Assembly: GCA_015680685.1 (NCBI GenBank)
Contig: MNCI01014479.1
Span: forward strand, 1-35,281
Direction: 5' to 3'
DNA: 35,281 nt
Source: Gnetum montanum
Taxonomy: Eukaryota; Streptophyta; Gnetopsida; Gnetales; Gnetaceae
Position numbers and translations under genes: made by a program. Below are positions 1-11,339 of the stretch, piece after piece (within the stretch, counting starts at the first letter, position 1; the number at the start of each line of letters is the position of its first letter). The notes under the pieces were generated by a model. That model ran no database searches and was not told the origin of the DNA. It saw only the letters and a program-made list of their open reading frames with translations.

Positions 1-348
1 GCAGCAGCCTCCGTGAAGTCAAGCCGCACGTTGGAATATTTGTATAACATATATGATAAGTTTGCGATCCAGCCAGCACTTTTCAGAGAAACNGGATGTA
101 ACCGATTTAGAGCTGAAGCTGGTGAATTACGGTGGTCAGAAACACCTTGTTGTGTTTTCGAAGTCAAAGCCTGACGTCCTGACGTCTTACGTACTGAAAA
201 CCACGTTAGTAGGCCAAAAGGTAGAGTTTAACGAGGTGCAGAAGAAGAAACAGGCAGCAGCAGCCTCCGTGAAGTCCAGCCGCACGTTGGAATATTTGTA
301 TCACATATATGATAAGTTTGCGATCCAGCCAGCACTTTTCAGAGAAAC
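1..348 (+). repeat. 92-base direct duplication flanking a single N
   Basis: Bases 1-92 match 257-348 at 90 of 92 positions (differences at 21 and 46). The first copy is in a different reading frame (frame 1) from exon 1 (frame 2) and stops at the ambiguous base at 93. This fits either a contig overlap that was not merged or a genuine partial duplication. Confidence 0.8.
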
Positions 349-3300
349 AAAGAGGAGTCTCAACTTCCACGTTTTGTTGAAGCCATCGTCGGTGGTGGGA
401 AGCAATGCTCAAGCCATCATTGACCGGTGCAATAGTTACCTCAACTCGCTCCTTGGACGCATAAATGACAAGGGAAAGCATTTCATCAACTATGAATATC
501 AAGTGCACACCGAAACAGTGGACAGATGGGAAGCTGAAAATGGTATGCGCAAGTATTTAGGACGGGCCCAGAAGAAGGCCATGGGAGAGTGGATAAGGCA
601 GCTTGTTTGCCTTGTTCCTGTTCAAATATGTCAAGCTAATAATAATGGGATACAGCCTCCGGCAAACGGTCTTCAAATTCCTTCAGATGTAGCTTACGGC
701 GACAGCATATCGCTTGCAAATTTGTTGAGGTTTGGAATGTACGACAGCATTCTGAGACAATGGGATGGCTGCATTAAGGTCATATCATCCATAGGAATGC
801 AGGGCAGTGGAAAGTCATATCTACTAAATCACCTTTCTGGATCTCTTCTTGATGTAGCTGGGGGAAGATGCACCGACGGAGTTTGGATGACGATCCGCAT
901 TGTTTCAAACTGCCTTTACGTTATCATGGATTTTAAAGGTTTTGGCAGTTTTGAGCAATCGGACCAGCAAGATATGTTGTTCTGTGTTTTGAATGCTGCC
1001 TTGAGCAACGTGACAATCTTCAACAAGAAGGTGCGTTTGTTTGTTTTGACGTGAGTGTATCTGTGCTTTATCTTTGCAATGCGTTATTTTCCGAATAAAC
1101 GGGTGTCGTTAGTGTCTTGCGTTTATTTTTCTTCATTACTTACATCGTTGAAGTTAGTTTTCGTTTCACCTTTGACAATATTATTAAGTAATCTGGTGTC
1201 GCATTTAAGTTAAGATATTTCCCAAATCATTCCTCTTACGGTCTTTCTGAACAGGATTTCCATTTAGACCTGGAAATGGAAAGAGTATTTAATATTTACG
1301 ATCAGGGAGCGAGTCTGGTAAAGTACGATGAAAATCTTTTCAGAGGCGTGTTTGACATAGCAATTAAGGATGTTGACGCCTCCGACGCAGAAAAACTGTT
1401 GGATGAATTCGAGAGAAAGTTTCAGCAGATATGTAAAAGCCCTAAGGAGGACTTCCTAACCAAGATGTACAGAGGACAGTTCGTTATCTCGGCGATGCCT
1501 TATTTTGCTCGGCACGAGTATCACAAGGATGGTCTGGAAGAGATTGCTACCACAGTAGAGGAGTTGGATCAAAGTTACGAAGAGGGACGATCCTTCTTGA
1601 GAGACTTGAAGATAGTAATTGCCCAGATTGCAACAAAGGATTGGAGCCCTGTTGATGTCAATCGTGTTGGCATGAAAATTGATCTTATAAGGAAGCACAT
1701 CGTTACTGCTGTCAAAGCCGGGTGCCTGGGCTCCAACAGAAGCCTTGTAAATTTTGACACACAAGAAGAAATTTGTGATGATCCCGTGAATGTTGCTGGT
1801 ATGGTATTCCGCATAGAAGACACAGGGTTGGAACTTGTAGCTTCAGAAGGCCCCACCAACACTACAGAGACTATTCTGGGTTCTCTCAGAAGGAGGTTTG
1901 AACGTGTTATCCAACGGAGGGGAATAAAGGAGGACGAATGGCATGCAAAGTTGCAGGAGTTTTTGCAGGCTTTAGCAGAAAGAAGGCACCAGCGTGTGAT
2001 AAAGTGGGTCCGTTGTAATACTTGTGAATTCTCAGAGAACAACGAGATGCAGAAGCTGCAGCTAGAAGTGACCTTGGCTCTTGCACAGGTAAAACAGGAA
2101 ATGGCCATATGTGGTGGCAAATGCTCGGTGTGTTTCTGGAGATGCGTTTTGAACAAGGGTCATTCCACCACGAGTCATTCTTGCATGGGCAGCCATGTAT
2201 GTGCAGAGAAGTGCAGCTACTGCTGCTCCAAGGAGGCACAGGTAAAACAAGAAATGGCCATTTGTGGTGGCAAATTTTCGTTGTGTTCGTGGAGATGCGC
2301 TTGGAGATGCGCTTTGAAGGAGGGTCATTCCACCACGAGCCATTCTTGCATGGGTAGCAATGTATGTGCAGAGAAGTGCAGCCACTACTGCCCCAATGAG
2401 TACTGTGATGAAAATGATCAAGCCAAGGTTTTAGAATGCCTGAGTTTGGCAGGACATGAAGGCAATCACGATTGCAGGGAAAAAAATCACACCTGTATGA
2501 ATCCATGTACTTTTTCTGGCAGCTCATCCAACTGCGATATAAAGTGCGGCCTGAAAGTGGGTCACGAAGGTGTCCACAGATGCAATACCCCTCAGCATAT
2601 CTGCAACAGCAAGTGTTCTTTGCCCGGGTGTCAAAACTTGTGTCTGATTCAAATCGAGACCGGCAATCACCAAAAGCATGTGTGCCATGAGAGGTCCTGT
2701 CCCAAGAAATGCGTCATGAAGGGATGTACAAGAAGCTGCGGGTTCCATGATCATTTCCATCAACTGACGAGCAACCAGCACTTATGCGGCAACCAACATC
2801 CCTGTCCCGAAAAATGCGAAGCAGAGGGCATTTGTAGAATCATCACGGAGCTGTTTCAACAGACACGATCCTTGGACGGAACAAGAGGCGGTCTCCGGTA
2901 CGAGGATGTGCCGGAGCAGAATGGCGTGCGAGAGGGGTGCTGCATCCCTGTTCCGCCATTCCAGGTGTGTCACCAGGGTGCCCATGTTCACACTCGAAAT
3001 CCCAACCCTGTTCACTACTGCGGCGTCAAGTGCCAGGGCTGCGGTTACTGTTGCGATCTGCGCATAAAACATGAGGGTCTGCACAACACCGTGCATGGCA
3101 CCATGAGGAACGTCAGGTTCTCGTCGGATATGGACGAATTCCAGATTCAGGATGGCAAGTCTGTGTGGGGCGAATCTGGGATGACAGAAATGTGCAACTT
3201 GCACTGCAGGACTCGAGGAGGCCGAGGACACATCCATTTGATCAACTGCCCAAGCACAGGCATAGGCAATGATACCAGTTCCTCTGGTTCTTGCTTGGGC

Positions 3301-5173
3301 GGACGCGACGGGGCTCGTCATCAGACCAAGGAGTACGGGCCTGACTTAAAAGTCCCAAAGGATGAGCTCACCCACAAGGCCTATTGGCTCCAAATGGGCT
3401 TCCAGGTATTCCTTTCTAGTTTCTACTCATCCCTCGTATTAGCAAAGCTGTTCATAAACCAGAAATAGAAAATAATTGTTATAAACCTAAGAATTCCGTG
3501 AGGGATATGTGGTGATAATTTAGAAGTTTAGTTTATATTGAAAATTCAATAATAGAATTTCCGGTTTCCAGTTTTGGATTTTGATTCAGCGCAGTGGTTG
3601 AAAGTTAACAAGAAATACGTTTCAAACGTTAAAATCAATATAAAAACTTTTAGTTTATATCCGATTATGTGACTGATCTGATTTTGAATCGAATGACTTA
3701 CTGCAATGCGAGTAATCGCACAAGCTATGTTTCAGTTTCAGTTACAGGTCTAGCTATAGTAAATCATCCACAGGTTCTTCATTTTTAACAAGTTAGTCTA
3801 TTAAGGCAGGCACCAAAACTTCTACGTAGCTTTCAATGGCGCAAATTATTTATGGGGTAAAAACGCAATGAAGCTTTGAGACTCTTCATTATAATTTTTT
3901 TGGCTCAGTTGCTTGTCTACGTCATGAAAATGCTTTTTAAAAGAATCATTTAATAGTTAAATTTTCATTCCTTTTCCTAAACCATAGCATTGAATAACGC
4001 ACTCTTTCTTTTATCCCTTGTGTTTTTTTTTCTTTTTTTTTGTGCTGGCACATATGAAAATGATTTATAAAGGAATTTAATAGTTAAAATTTCATTCTTA
4101 TTCTTGGGTTGGGATCAAAAACCCTAACAGGATAGAGGTAAATGAGGAAACTCCGGCAGATGATGCAACCTTTACCTACACAGCAAATAATGTGACCAAT
4201 TAAACAAGAAGGTCCTAAATAGGGCTACTCCATTACCCTCAAACGTCTAAACAAAATTAGGAATTGGACCCATATACTCCCAAAAAGCTGTGGATTCTTC
4301 ATTGCGCTTGTTTTCTAAGTTGTCTGTCATGTCATGTGGTTAAAGGACCCCTACTCGGAGGAGGACCGCGAGGAGTTCGAACTGTGCAACAGTTTCTGCA
4401 TGTCGGACGAGCACCTGGACAAAGACGGCGACGGCAAGCGTCAGCGGTCATACTGCACGCAGAAGCTGTTGCATGAGCCGGTCAAGTCGGCACCGGATGC
4501 CGACAGCCACGTGACCCCGGACGGCCACGTCTTCAAATGCAAGCACTGGCACGGTAAACCCCACCATGTCATTTTCGTGGTGGACAGATCCGGCTCCATG
4601 GGTTCCACGGACCAGACACCGCAGATGCCTCAATTCCAGAAGTCCCACAAATCCCGCCTGGGCTGCGTGTATGAGGCCATGCTGCGCTTCATTGCCACAC
4701 GCAGGAAGGTGATGCTGAGCGGAGACATGATGTCAGTAGTTTTGTTCGATCACGATGCCGAAGTGGGCCTGAAAATGGAGTCACTGTGTGAGGAAGTCGT
4801 AGATGATCTCATGTGCCGTTACTCGCCAGGGGGCGGGACCTCGTACTCCGCCGGACTGAACCAGACTCACGAAGTGCTCGTCCATGGCTGCCACCACGCC
4901 AACTACTCCAACCTGACGCCCGTTGTCATCTTTTTCAGCGACGGTGCCAACACCGACGACTCCTCCAAACCCGATCCTGTTTCCTTAGTTGAACAGATCA
5001 GGAAGACTGATCCCAGATGCGTTGTCAACACTGTCATGTTCGGGACTTGGATTTCTTATTCTGAAATTCTGAAAAGTATGGCTGCCGCTGGAAAAGGCAA
5101 GTTCTTCATGAGCCACCTGCGAGCGGAGTTCTTCAAGAGGTTCGAGGAGTTGGTACAAAGCCTTGATCCCTAA
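95..5173 (+). CDS. Multidomain GBP-like GTPase / NFX1-like zinc region / VWA protein, 5'-incomplete, three visible exons
   Basis: Exons 95-1030, 1255-3405 and 4346-5173 join in phase 0 into one frame of about 1304 codons; introns are GT-AG. Domains by residue of this partial product: 1-220 unassigned; GTPase with P-loop GMQGSGKS at 234-241, switch Thr in GRCTDG at 260, DFKG (G3) at 279-282 and a KDVD segment at the G4 position near 350; helical region about 360-590; Cys/His-rich NFX1-like zinc region about 598-977; VWA domain about 1100-1304 with MIDAS residues DRSGSM at 1109, Thr 1194 in GGGTS and Asp 1228 in SDG. GBP-type GTPases self-assemble on hydrolysis, and MIDAS VWA domains bind ligands through a metal ion. 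A role in large cytosolic complexes or defence is only inference. The true start lies outside the window or was lost at the N at 93. No stop or frameshift interrupts the exons, so the gene looks intact. It is more GC-rich than its surroundings. I cannot give a gene symbol. Confidence 0.82.
1031..1254 (+). other. Intron 1 of the GTPase/VWA gene
   Basis: The donor is AAG|GTGCGT after 1030 and the acceptor is CTGAACAG|GAT before 1255. It is a phase 0 intron of 224 bases, T-rich. Splicing joins the NKK end of exon 1 to DFHLDLE, which runs in frame into the long second exon. The intron falls inside the GTPase domain, between the G3 and G4 motifs, so unspliced message would truncate the GTPase after a few codons (TGA at 1052). 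Confidence 0.8.
2083..2400 (+). repeat. In-frame tandem duplication in the zinc-finger exon
   Basis: Copy 1 is 2083-2235 (51 codons) and copy 2 is 2236-2400 (55 codons). Both begin AQVKQEMAIC and share CGGK, GHSTTSHSCMGS and VCAEKCS. Copy 2 carries a further 12-base micro-duplication (WRCA twice, near 2291-2314) and has lost one cysteine (GGKF instead of GGKC). Each copy begins with CAGGTAAAAC, which resembles a splice donor. Confidence 0.85.
3406..4345 (+). other. Intron 2 of the GTPase/VWA gene
   Basis: The donor is CCAG|GTATTC after 3405 and the acceptor is GGTTAAAG|GAC before 4346. It is phase 0, 940 bases, AT-rich with poly-T runs near 4023-4040. It separates the zinc region from the VWA domain. 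Retention would append about 21 codons and stop at 3468, giving a form without the VWA domain. Whether that form is made is unknown. Confidence 0.78.
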
Positions 5174-6471
5174 CGTTGGAGCTCTGCCATCTTAGCCTGT
5201 TCCAATGTTTAAAAAGGTCCAAAAATTAGTGGTGCTGAGTTAGTAGTCGCTGCTCTGCACCGCATTATTAGCCTTTAGTCCTTTATACTCGGTTTCTTGC
5301 TTTATTTGTTTCAGCATGGCCCGCCCACTTGCTTGCTGCCTGGTCTTGTGTTCCATAGTTTACTTGTAGGCTGTTGTGCCCTCCTGCTGTAGCTTTCTGT
5401 TGCTATTTCATTGTTCCAGACTTTGCATAGGTTCATATGTCATGTTACCATGTCCAGTCAACCCGTTGGCTTTGTTAACTTGCGTTAAAAAAACTATAAG
5501 AACTAGCGCTTGTGCATGGTTTGTTAATGAGCAGTTTTTGTAAAAGCTTGGCAACGCCGGCAACACCGTGTGCGTTCTGTCGGATTCAGCGTGTTGTGGA
5601 TGATATGATAATTAAAATGAAATGAAGTTTTATTATGTCCTAGGATTTATTGAATCAATGAAATGGTAATTGTTATGTTTGCATTAGATATCCTGAGCGG
5701 CTTTGGCACTAACTTGTTATGCTGTTTTCAGTTTGACGCAGTAAATGTCATATCGTCGTTTTAAATAACTCGGAAAAATTGGGTGATTTGCAAAAAATCC
5801 GGGCGAATATTAAAAATATATTTACATCATTATTTTTAATTTTAAGCTTAAATCAATATTTTAAAAATCCAGTAATGATAAAGGCATATGTATAAAAGCC
5901 TAAGTTGAACCTTAAAGGCAAATAGGTTAATATTCCTTGTGAAGAATAAATATATTAACTATGCAATACAAATAGGACTGAAGATGAATATTACATTTTC
6001 TTGCAATGTCCTAGAGCATATTAGACATAGATGGAAATAGTTGCAAATTTGGTTGATTTGTTCCAAATGTGAGGTAGAATACCTCTCCCATTGAAAAATT
6101 GCAAAAGAAATGGAAGGTATTAAAAATATAATTTATAGTAAATAATGGGTACTACAATTTGCTTTTGTAAATTCATAAGCCATGAGTGATGAAAGAATAA
6201 AGTAGTTCTTATTCTTCACAATTTGTACATGAAGGTTGAAAACTTAACGATAAGTTTTTACATTTTTGTAGTTGTGAAAATATGAGCGTAGGATCAAATT
6301 TTTATAGTTGGAAAAATAGAAAGGTTGCTATTGTGGGCAATAACCTAATTGTAAATAATAACCTTAACTTAAGAAGATAGGGCAATGTAAGAGACTTTGG
6401 TAACTTGAAGAAATTAGGAGAAATACTATTATGCAAGGTTTCCTATAAATAGTGACAAACTTCTAATCAAG
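5174..6471. other. 3' flank: probable 3' UTR, then AT-rich intergenic DNA
   Basis: Bases 5174 to about 5600 are T-rich but less AT-biased than what follows, as expected for a 3' UTR of the upstream gene. I see no single convincing polyadenylation signal there; the first AATAAA downstream is near 5945. From about 5750 to 6471 the DNA is strongly AT-rich with no coding frame or recognisable repeat. Confidence 0.5.
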
Positions 6472-6483
6472 TGAGTGACATAA
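6472..6483. repeat. Left target-site duplication of the SINE
   Basis: TGAGTGACATAA here is identical, 12 of 12, to 18763-18774. These bases bracket the split SINE. Confidence 0.7.
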
Positions 6484-6632
6484 ACAATAAGGTGTTAGCC
6501 TAATGGTACGAGTCTTGGCCTGGTAATCCCAAGTCACAAGTTCGATTTTACTAGGTAGCACTTGGCTATAAACTTCTATAAATCTTAGGGTGTAACTATG
6601 TTTCACTTATTTCGGGTTCCAACACCACCTAC
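6484..6632 (+). mobile_element. tRNA-derived SINE, 5' part (interrupted by element A)
   Basis: The head has a polymerase III A box, TAGCCTAATGG at 6496-6506, and a degenerate B box, AGTTCGATTTT at 6539-6549, separated by 32 bases. That spacing is typical of tRNA-headed plant SINEs. The remainder to 6632 is non-tRNA body. The element resumes after element A at 18738-18762, giving about 169 bases in all once the 5-base LTR target duplication is counted once. The family is not identified. Confidence 0.65.
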
Positions 6633-7510
6633 TGAGTGTCAAAGTGTCATGTCAGTGGGCCTAGTTTACAAGGTGTTACCCTGTTGACGGGGTCACGTTG
6701 CATAGCATCTGCTACATCTACAAGGCCCCATCAATGCAGTCTTGTAATAAAAACTATAAATACTAGTTCACAGCCATGGTTATGGGAGGTCAAGTCATAG
6801 TAGTAGCAAAGCTCTTGTAGTTTTTCCATTTGAAAGTTAGAATATTTTCCCGAGTGCCTGCAGTAGGAGTCATTGAGTGTACAAGTCTTTATTCAAGAGT
6901 TGTTATACCTAAGCACAACAGTGTGTGTGCAATAAAGATGAACTTCTTGATAAACTTTGCAGCATTTTAGATAGTTTAAATGTTCATTCATGCATTTAAT
7001 GTTTTTCAGCTATTTATTCAATGTTTTCCAATAATTAAGCAAGGTAAGCTAAATAGAAATTAAGTAAACACATCAGTACCATCGCTTCGAGCATGTGTAT
7101 GATGTTTGGTAATCCTAGCAGCGCTTAACGCTTGGTAACCCAACAACATTATACGTGTTCAGGATGTGTATAGCAAGTGGGATTAGATACTTATGTTAGG
7201 ACTAGTTACACAATAGTTAGTCAATTAGATTAAAGTAGACATTAAATTACTTTACTCCTCATCATATCTATTTCAAGTACCAAAACATAAAATATAAAAT
7301 AACAAAAATCATGTACCTCAATTACACTTAAACCATAACCTTGAGCTTCACAAGTGTAGTTGGGAAGACAATAAATGTCCTTAATGTAATGTTTACTTCC
7401 TAGAGAACTAGTGCACCAGAAACTATAGAGTTCATGGAATTCGACTGAATTGTGTGTGAACACTTTGTGATTTGTATGGTTGGGCGTAGGGGTACCTTTG
7501 CTGCTCATCA
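6633..7510 (+). repeat. Element A 5' LTR
   Basis: It starts TGAG and ends CATCA. The same sequence recurs at 17844-18737 with scattered substitutions and a deletion of about 17 bases near the start of this copy. It holds CTATAAATA at 6754-6762 (promoter) and AATAAA at 6931-6936 (polyadenylation signal), and is followed at once by the primer site. The ends were chosen from the LTR-LTR comparison and the SINE junction. Confidence 0.8.
6754..6762 (+). promoter_or_regulatory. TATA box of element A 5' LTR
   Basis: CTATAAATA. The distance from the TATA box to the LTR end (about 750 bases) is nearly the same in the LTRs of A, B and C. In the 3' LTR of A the matching site has decayed to CTATAACTA near 17970. 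Confidence 0.6.
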
Positions 7511-7511
7511 T

Positions 7512-7529
7512 TAGCATTGTTGTTAGGGA
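7512..7529 (+). promoter_or_regulatory. Decayed primer binding site, tRNA-Asp type
   Basis: TAGCATTGTTGTTAGGGA begins two bases after the LTR. It aligns with the canonical plant tRNA-Asp site TGGCGCCGTTGCCGGGGA, with the differences mostly C-to-T or G-to-A. Confidence 0.65.
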
Positions 7530-7689
7530 CTTCTTTTTGTTGAAATGTGCACTATCGAGGATTAGTAAACATTATTAATATCATTGGATGAACCCCAAGG
7601 TGGACATCATTCTCAAATTACATAATTACAAAAGCACACTAATATTTTAATTATTTGCTATTTCAAACTCTTAAGAGGTTGGGCATCCT

Positions 7690-9285
7690 AGATCTTCAAG
7701 AGGAATACATCGTACATTGTTATGACACTTGGGACTACCATCCCATTGAAACACAACATAGGAGAGATCGACACTAGGAAAGGCACCTTTAGTTTGTGAA
7801 GGAGAAACACTTCACCAATCCCTTATTCCTACTAAACCAAGCCAACAATGAGGATCCTCCCTTTGGGAGTTCTCAACATAATGACTCTCCACCCCCTATT
7901 ATTAGTGATGAGGGTGTACCCTAAACCTACATTCCACTATTAACAAACTAGATTGAAGAAAAAGTGGTAGTTAAGGCAGGGACTCAAGCAAGCATCACGA
8001 CGATAAGAAATCTAAGGATCATGGTTGTGACAAGAAAAGAGGTGGTGGAAAACATCATGATGGTGGTGGTTATCCACCTTCTTCTTCATCCAATTCTGAA
8101 CATTACTCTTCATCTTTTAGTTTTGATTGAAGCCACTAGAGAAATAATCGTGATGAAGGTGATCAACAAGACAACAATGATTGTAGAGCCCATCATGAAC
8201 AAAGGGGTGGTAGAGACCATCATTAGCATCATTAACACAATGATGACGATGAACCTCTATTGGTAACTTGAAGCATGCTTAACATTGTCAAGGTAGTTAA
8301 GATTCTAGCTAGGCATGTGAAAGATAGTTGGATCAAGTGCTTAGACATGAACAATATCCCAAGATTTGAGGGGGGATATAACTCTGATCTGCAAAATCAT
8401 TTACAAGCCTTTCACGATGCCTACGCCTTACGAAATATCGAAAATGAATGCCAAAAATTAAAACTATTTTCTAGGACACTCATTAAGGAGGCAAAGAGCA
8501 AGTACTAGTCCTTGGAGCAAGAATCTATCCACAAATGGAGTACCATGCTAGAACTATTTAATGAAAAATGCTAGACATACTTTAGAGTGTCTAATTTGAG
8601 AAGGCAAATCCAAGGCTAGAAACAGGGAACACATGAACCCTTGAATACCACCATGGGTAGATATTATTCTCTCTTACACCAATGCCCTAGCCATGGTTAT
8701 TCTAAGATGGAATAAGTCTACCACAGCATAAATGGGCTTAAAGCAGAAATTAGAAGAACTCTTAGGGATTATGCCCAAGGGAGACTATCTGAAATGAGAG
8801 CTCATCAGAAATAGAGGCTAATAGAGTAGGTGGCAAAAGAAGAAGGTGAGTTGTGAAAAAGGAAAAGTGCAAAAGAATCAAATAGGGACCCTTCCATCAG
8901 GAAAAGGAAGGTCTGATTCTGTAATGTGGAGGAGTCACTACTTGATGAAGTGAATAGGAAAATCTTGTTCATCCAAAAATCTATTTATGATATTTTGACA
9001 AAGGTTGATAAATTATGGGAATCTTTGGATGAAAAGTTCCAAATTGCTATGAAGATTATTGAAGAATCCAAAGAGCAGAGTAGTGATCGTGATCACAGGA
9101 GACTAAAAGAAGTTGAACATGTCTATCATAGAGGTAAGTGCAAAGCTACTGCAATAGAAGAAGCTGTGGAGATAGACTTTGATGATGATGCTAGGTTTGA
9201 CATTTGTCAATATGAACATCCGAAGGGATGTTGCCTTGTGATGTTACATTTACAAGAGTCTAGGGTGTACACACTAAATCCATAA
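7690..9285 (+). pseudogene. Element A gag, degenerate
   Basis: This is a capsid/nucleocapsid precursor remnant spread over several frames. An early segment parallels the gags of B and C (a YHP motif near 7738). A His/Asp/Ser-rich stretch follows near 7990-8130. The retrotransposon gag core runs about 8280-8520, with FEGGYNSD, LQAF, KLKLFSRTLIKE and WSTMLELF, the usual hydrophobic and aromatic landmarks. A 119-codon open stretch at 8926-9285 has a coiled-coil-like start and ends in a Cys-containing segment (CQYEHPKGCC) conserved in B. Stops are mainly TAG and TAA. I see no clear CCHC knuckle. Confidence 0.7.
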
Positions 9286-9568
9286 CTATCAAAGAGGTAA
9301 GCACTCATACGATTACCTTATCTGCACGACAATCCAAGGCAGTTCCACTAGCATCAACAGGCTTACTATCCAAGTGGAGATCCACCACAACTATATGAGC
9401 AATACTAGTAGTGGCACCAACCACAATCATGGGGAATGCCATTGCTAAGATAATAGTACCCTTAGAGGTAACTAAGATAATAGGTGCAATTACATGCAGA
9501 AAATATGGTCCATTTAAAGTACATTCATCAAAGCATGTAATCAATATGCACATGAAACTGATATTCAA

Positions 9569-11270
9569 ATGTTCTTGTACATAGCAGCCACAAAACAAGA
9601 GGGCACCCAGTGGCTGACAGCTGACTTAGATAGCAGCACACTATGCATTGAACCCTATAAGATCTTGACATGTACCTTTGTCGAAGGCATAGATGAACTT
9701 GAGCAAGTTCATCACCAAGTCTCTAATGATGAAGATGATGATACCTATTGGGAAGAGTTGGAAATCCTTGATAATTTTAAGTAAGAGCCCTTAGAGATAA
9801 AAACTCTACCACCATCATGGAGTATGCATTATTAAACAATGGTAAGTTCATAATCAATGCGAATCTTGCTCCTGAACAAAAAGACAAGTTGTTGAAGGTG
9901 GTCAACAAATGGCCAACAACCTTTGCTTGGTCATATCCTAAGATGACTAGAATCGATCCATGGATATGCTAACATGACATTTACATCAACCTGACCATGA
10001 AGCCAAGAAGGCAACCACAATGGTAATTAAGCCCTAAGTTGAAGTAGATCATCAAAGAGGAAATAAAAAAACTCCTCAAGGCGGGGTTCATCTATCCCAT
10101 TGCAGATAGTGAGTGAGTTAGTCCACTCATAATTGTGCCAAAGAAAGGTGGTAAGTGACAGTTCTACATTGCCTTTAGATTTTTAAATATGGAAATATTT
10201 AAAGATCATTTTCCATTTTCATTTGTGGACCAAGCGTTGGACACTATATATGGGCATTGTTATTATAGCTTCTTGGATGGTTATAGTGGCTATACCCAAA
10301 TCCAGATAACACCTAAAGATTAGGCCAAAACAACATTCACGAGTTCATGGGGGCCTTTTGCATATTGTAAGATGTTGTTTGTTCTATGCAATGCCCTTGC
10401 AACATTCCAACGCTTGGTCCTTAGTATTTTTCAATAGCAGATTGATAGCTGGGTAGAAGTCTTTATGGATGACTTCTCTACCTATGGTGCTACATCTAAG
10501 CAAGCCATAGACTACCTTGATTAAGTACTAAAAAGATGTGTTGAAATAAACCTTAGGTTCAATTGGTAAAAAAGCATTTAATGGTCCAGAAAGGCATAGT
10601 ACTATGGCACAAAATTACTTAGGTAGAGATTGAGGTAGACTTGGAAAAGATAAGGGTAATCCAAGGAATCACACGTCAACCAGAGATAGTTAAAGACGTC
10701 TGATCATTCCTTGGATACAATAGCTACTATTAATGGTTTGTAAAGAATTTCTCTAAGATCGTAAAGCTATTGGTCAAGATTATAAAGAAAGATGCTCCAT
10801 TCATCTAGACCAAGGAGTGTGAACATGCATTCCAATAGCTAAAGGAAAAACTCATAGAAACTCCAATTCTATGGGCACTAGACTAGCCCAAACCATTTCA
10901 CATAATGATCGATACATCTAATTATGCCTTAGAAGTTGTGCTTACATAGTTGGATGATAAGAAATGTCCATATTATATCCACTACACAAGCTAAAGCATT
11001 GTGGGTGCATAGTTGAATTACCCAACAACTATGAAACAACTAATGATAGTGGTGTATTCTCTTGAAAAGTTTAGGCATTATGTGCTTAGCTATAAGGTAT
11101 TTTTGCACACAAATCATAGTGCCATCTGCTTCCTAATGAATAAGAAAAAGGTGAGCCTCTGTATCATACGATGGCTTGTGATTTTATAAGAATTCAATCT
11201 CACAACGGTAGATTGGAAAGGGACCAAGAATGTTGTCACTGACCATCTCTCTCAATTAAGATGGGATAAC
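9569..11270 (+). pseudogene. Element A reverse transcriptase and RNase H, degenerate
   Basis: The RT linker and fingers start about 9570 and include VPKKGG near 10136. The palm follows with FLDGYSGY near 10250, PFAYCKM near 10350 and an intact FMDD at 10463-10474. RNase H runs about 10890-11270 with IDTSNYA, a HTNH segment where TDH is usual (Asn at 11112-11114), and VTDHLSQL. The fingers are better preserved than in element B. The protease expected upstream is missing: bases about 9500-9570 join the gag tail directly to the RT linker. Frameshifts lie near 9780-9830, 10000 and 10570. It cannot encode a working enzyme. Confidence 0.8.
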
Positions 11271-11339
11271 AAGGAGGAGGAGAGTTCAATCTCTGATCAA
11301 TTTCTAGACAAACTCCTCTTTACAAGAGTAATAAATGAC

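Noticed and set aside
1575-3321. Several minus-strand open frames of 85-206 codons opposite the zinc exon
   Set aside because: Shadows of the GC-richer plus-strand coding sequence; the plus frame has domain motifs and correct splice sites.
6484-6560. A functional tRNA gene
   Set aside because: The A and B boxes are present, but the B box is decayed, no acceptor stem pairs, and non-tRNA sequence follows. A SINE with target duplications explains it better.
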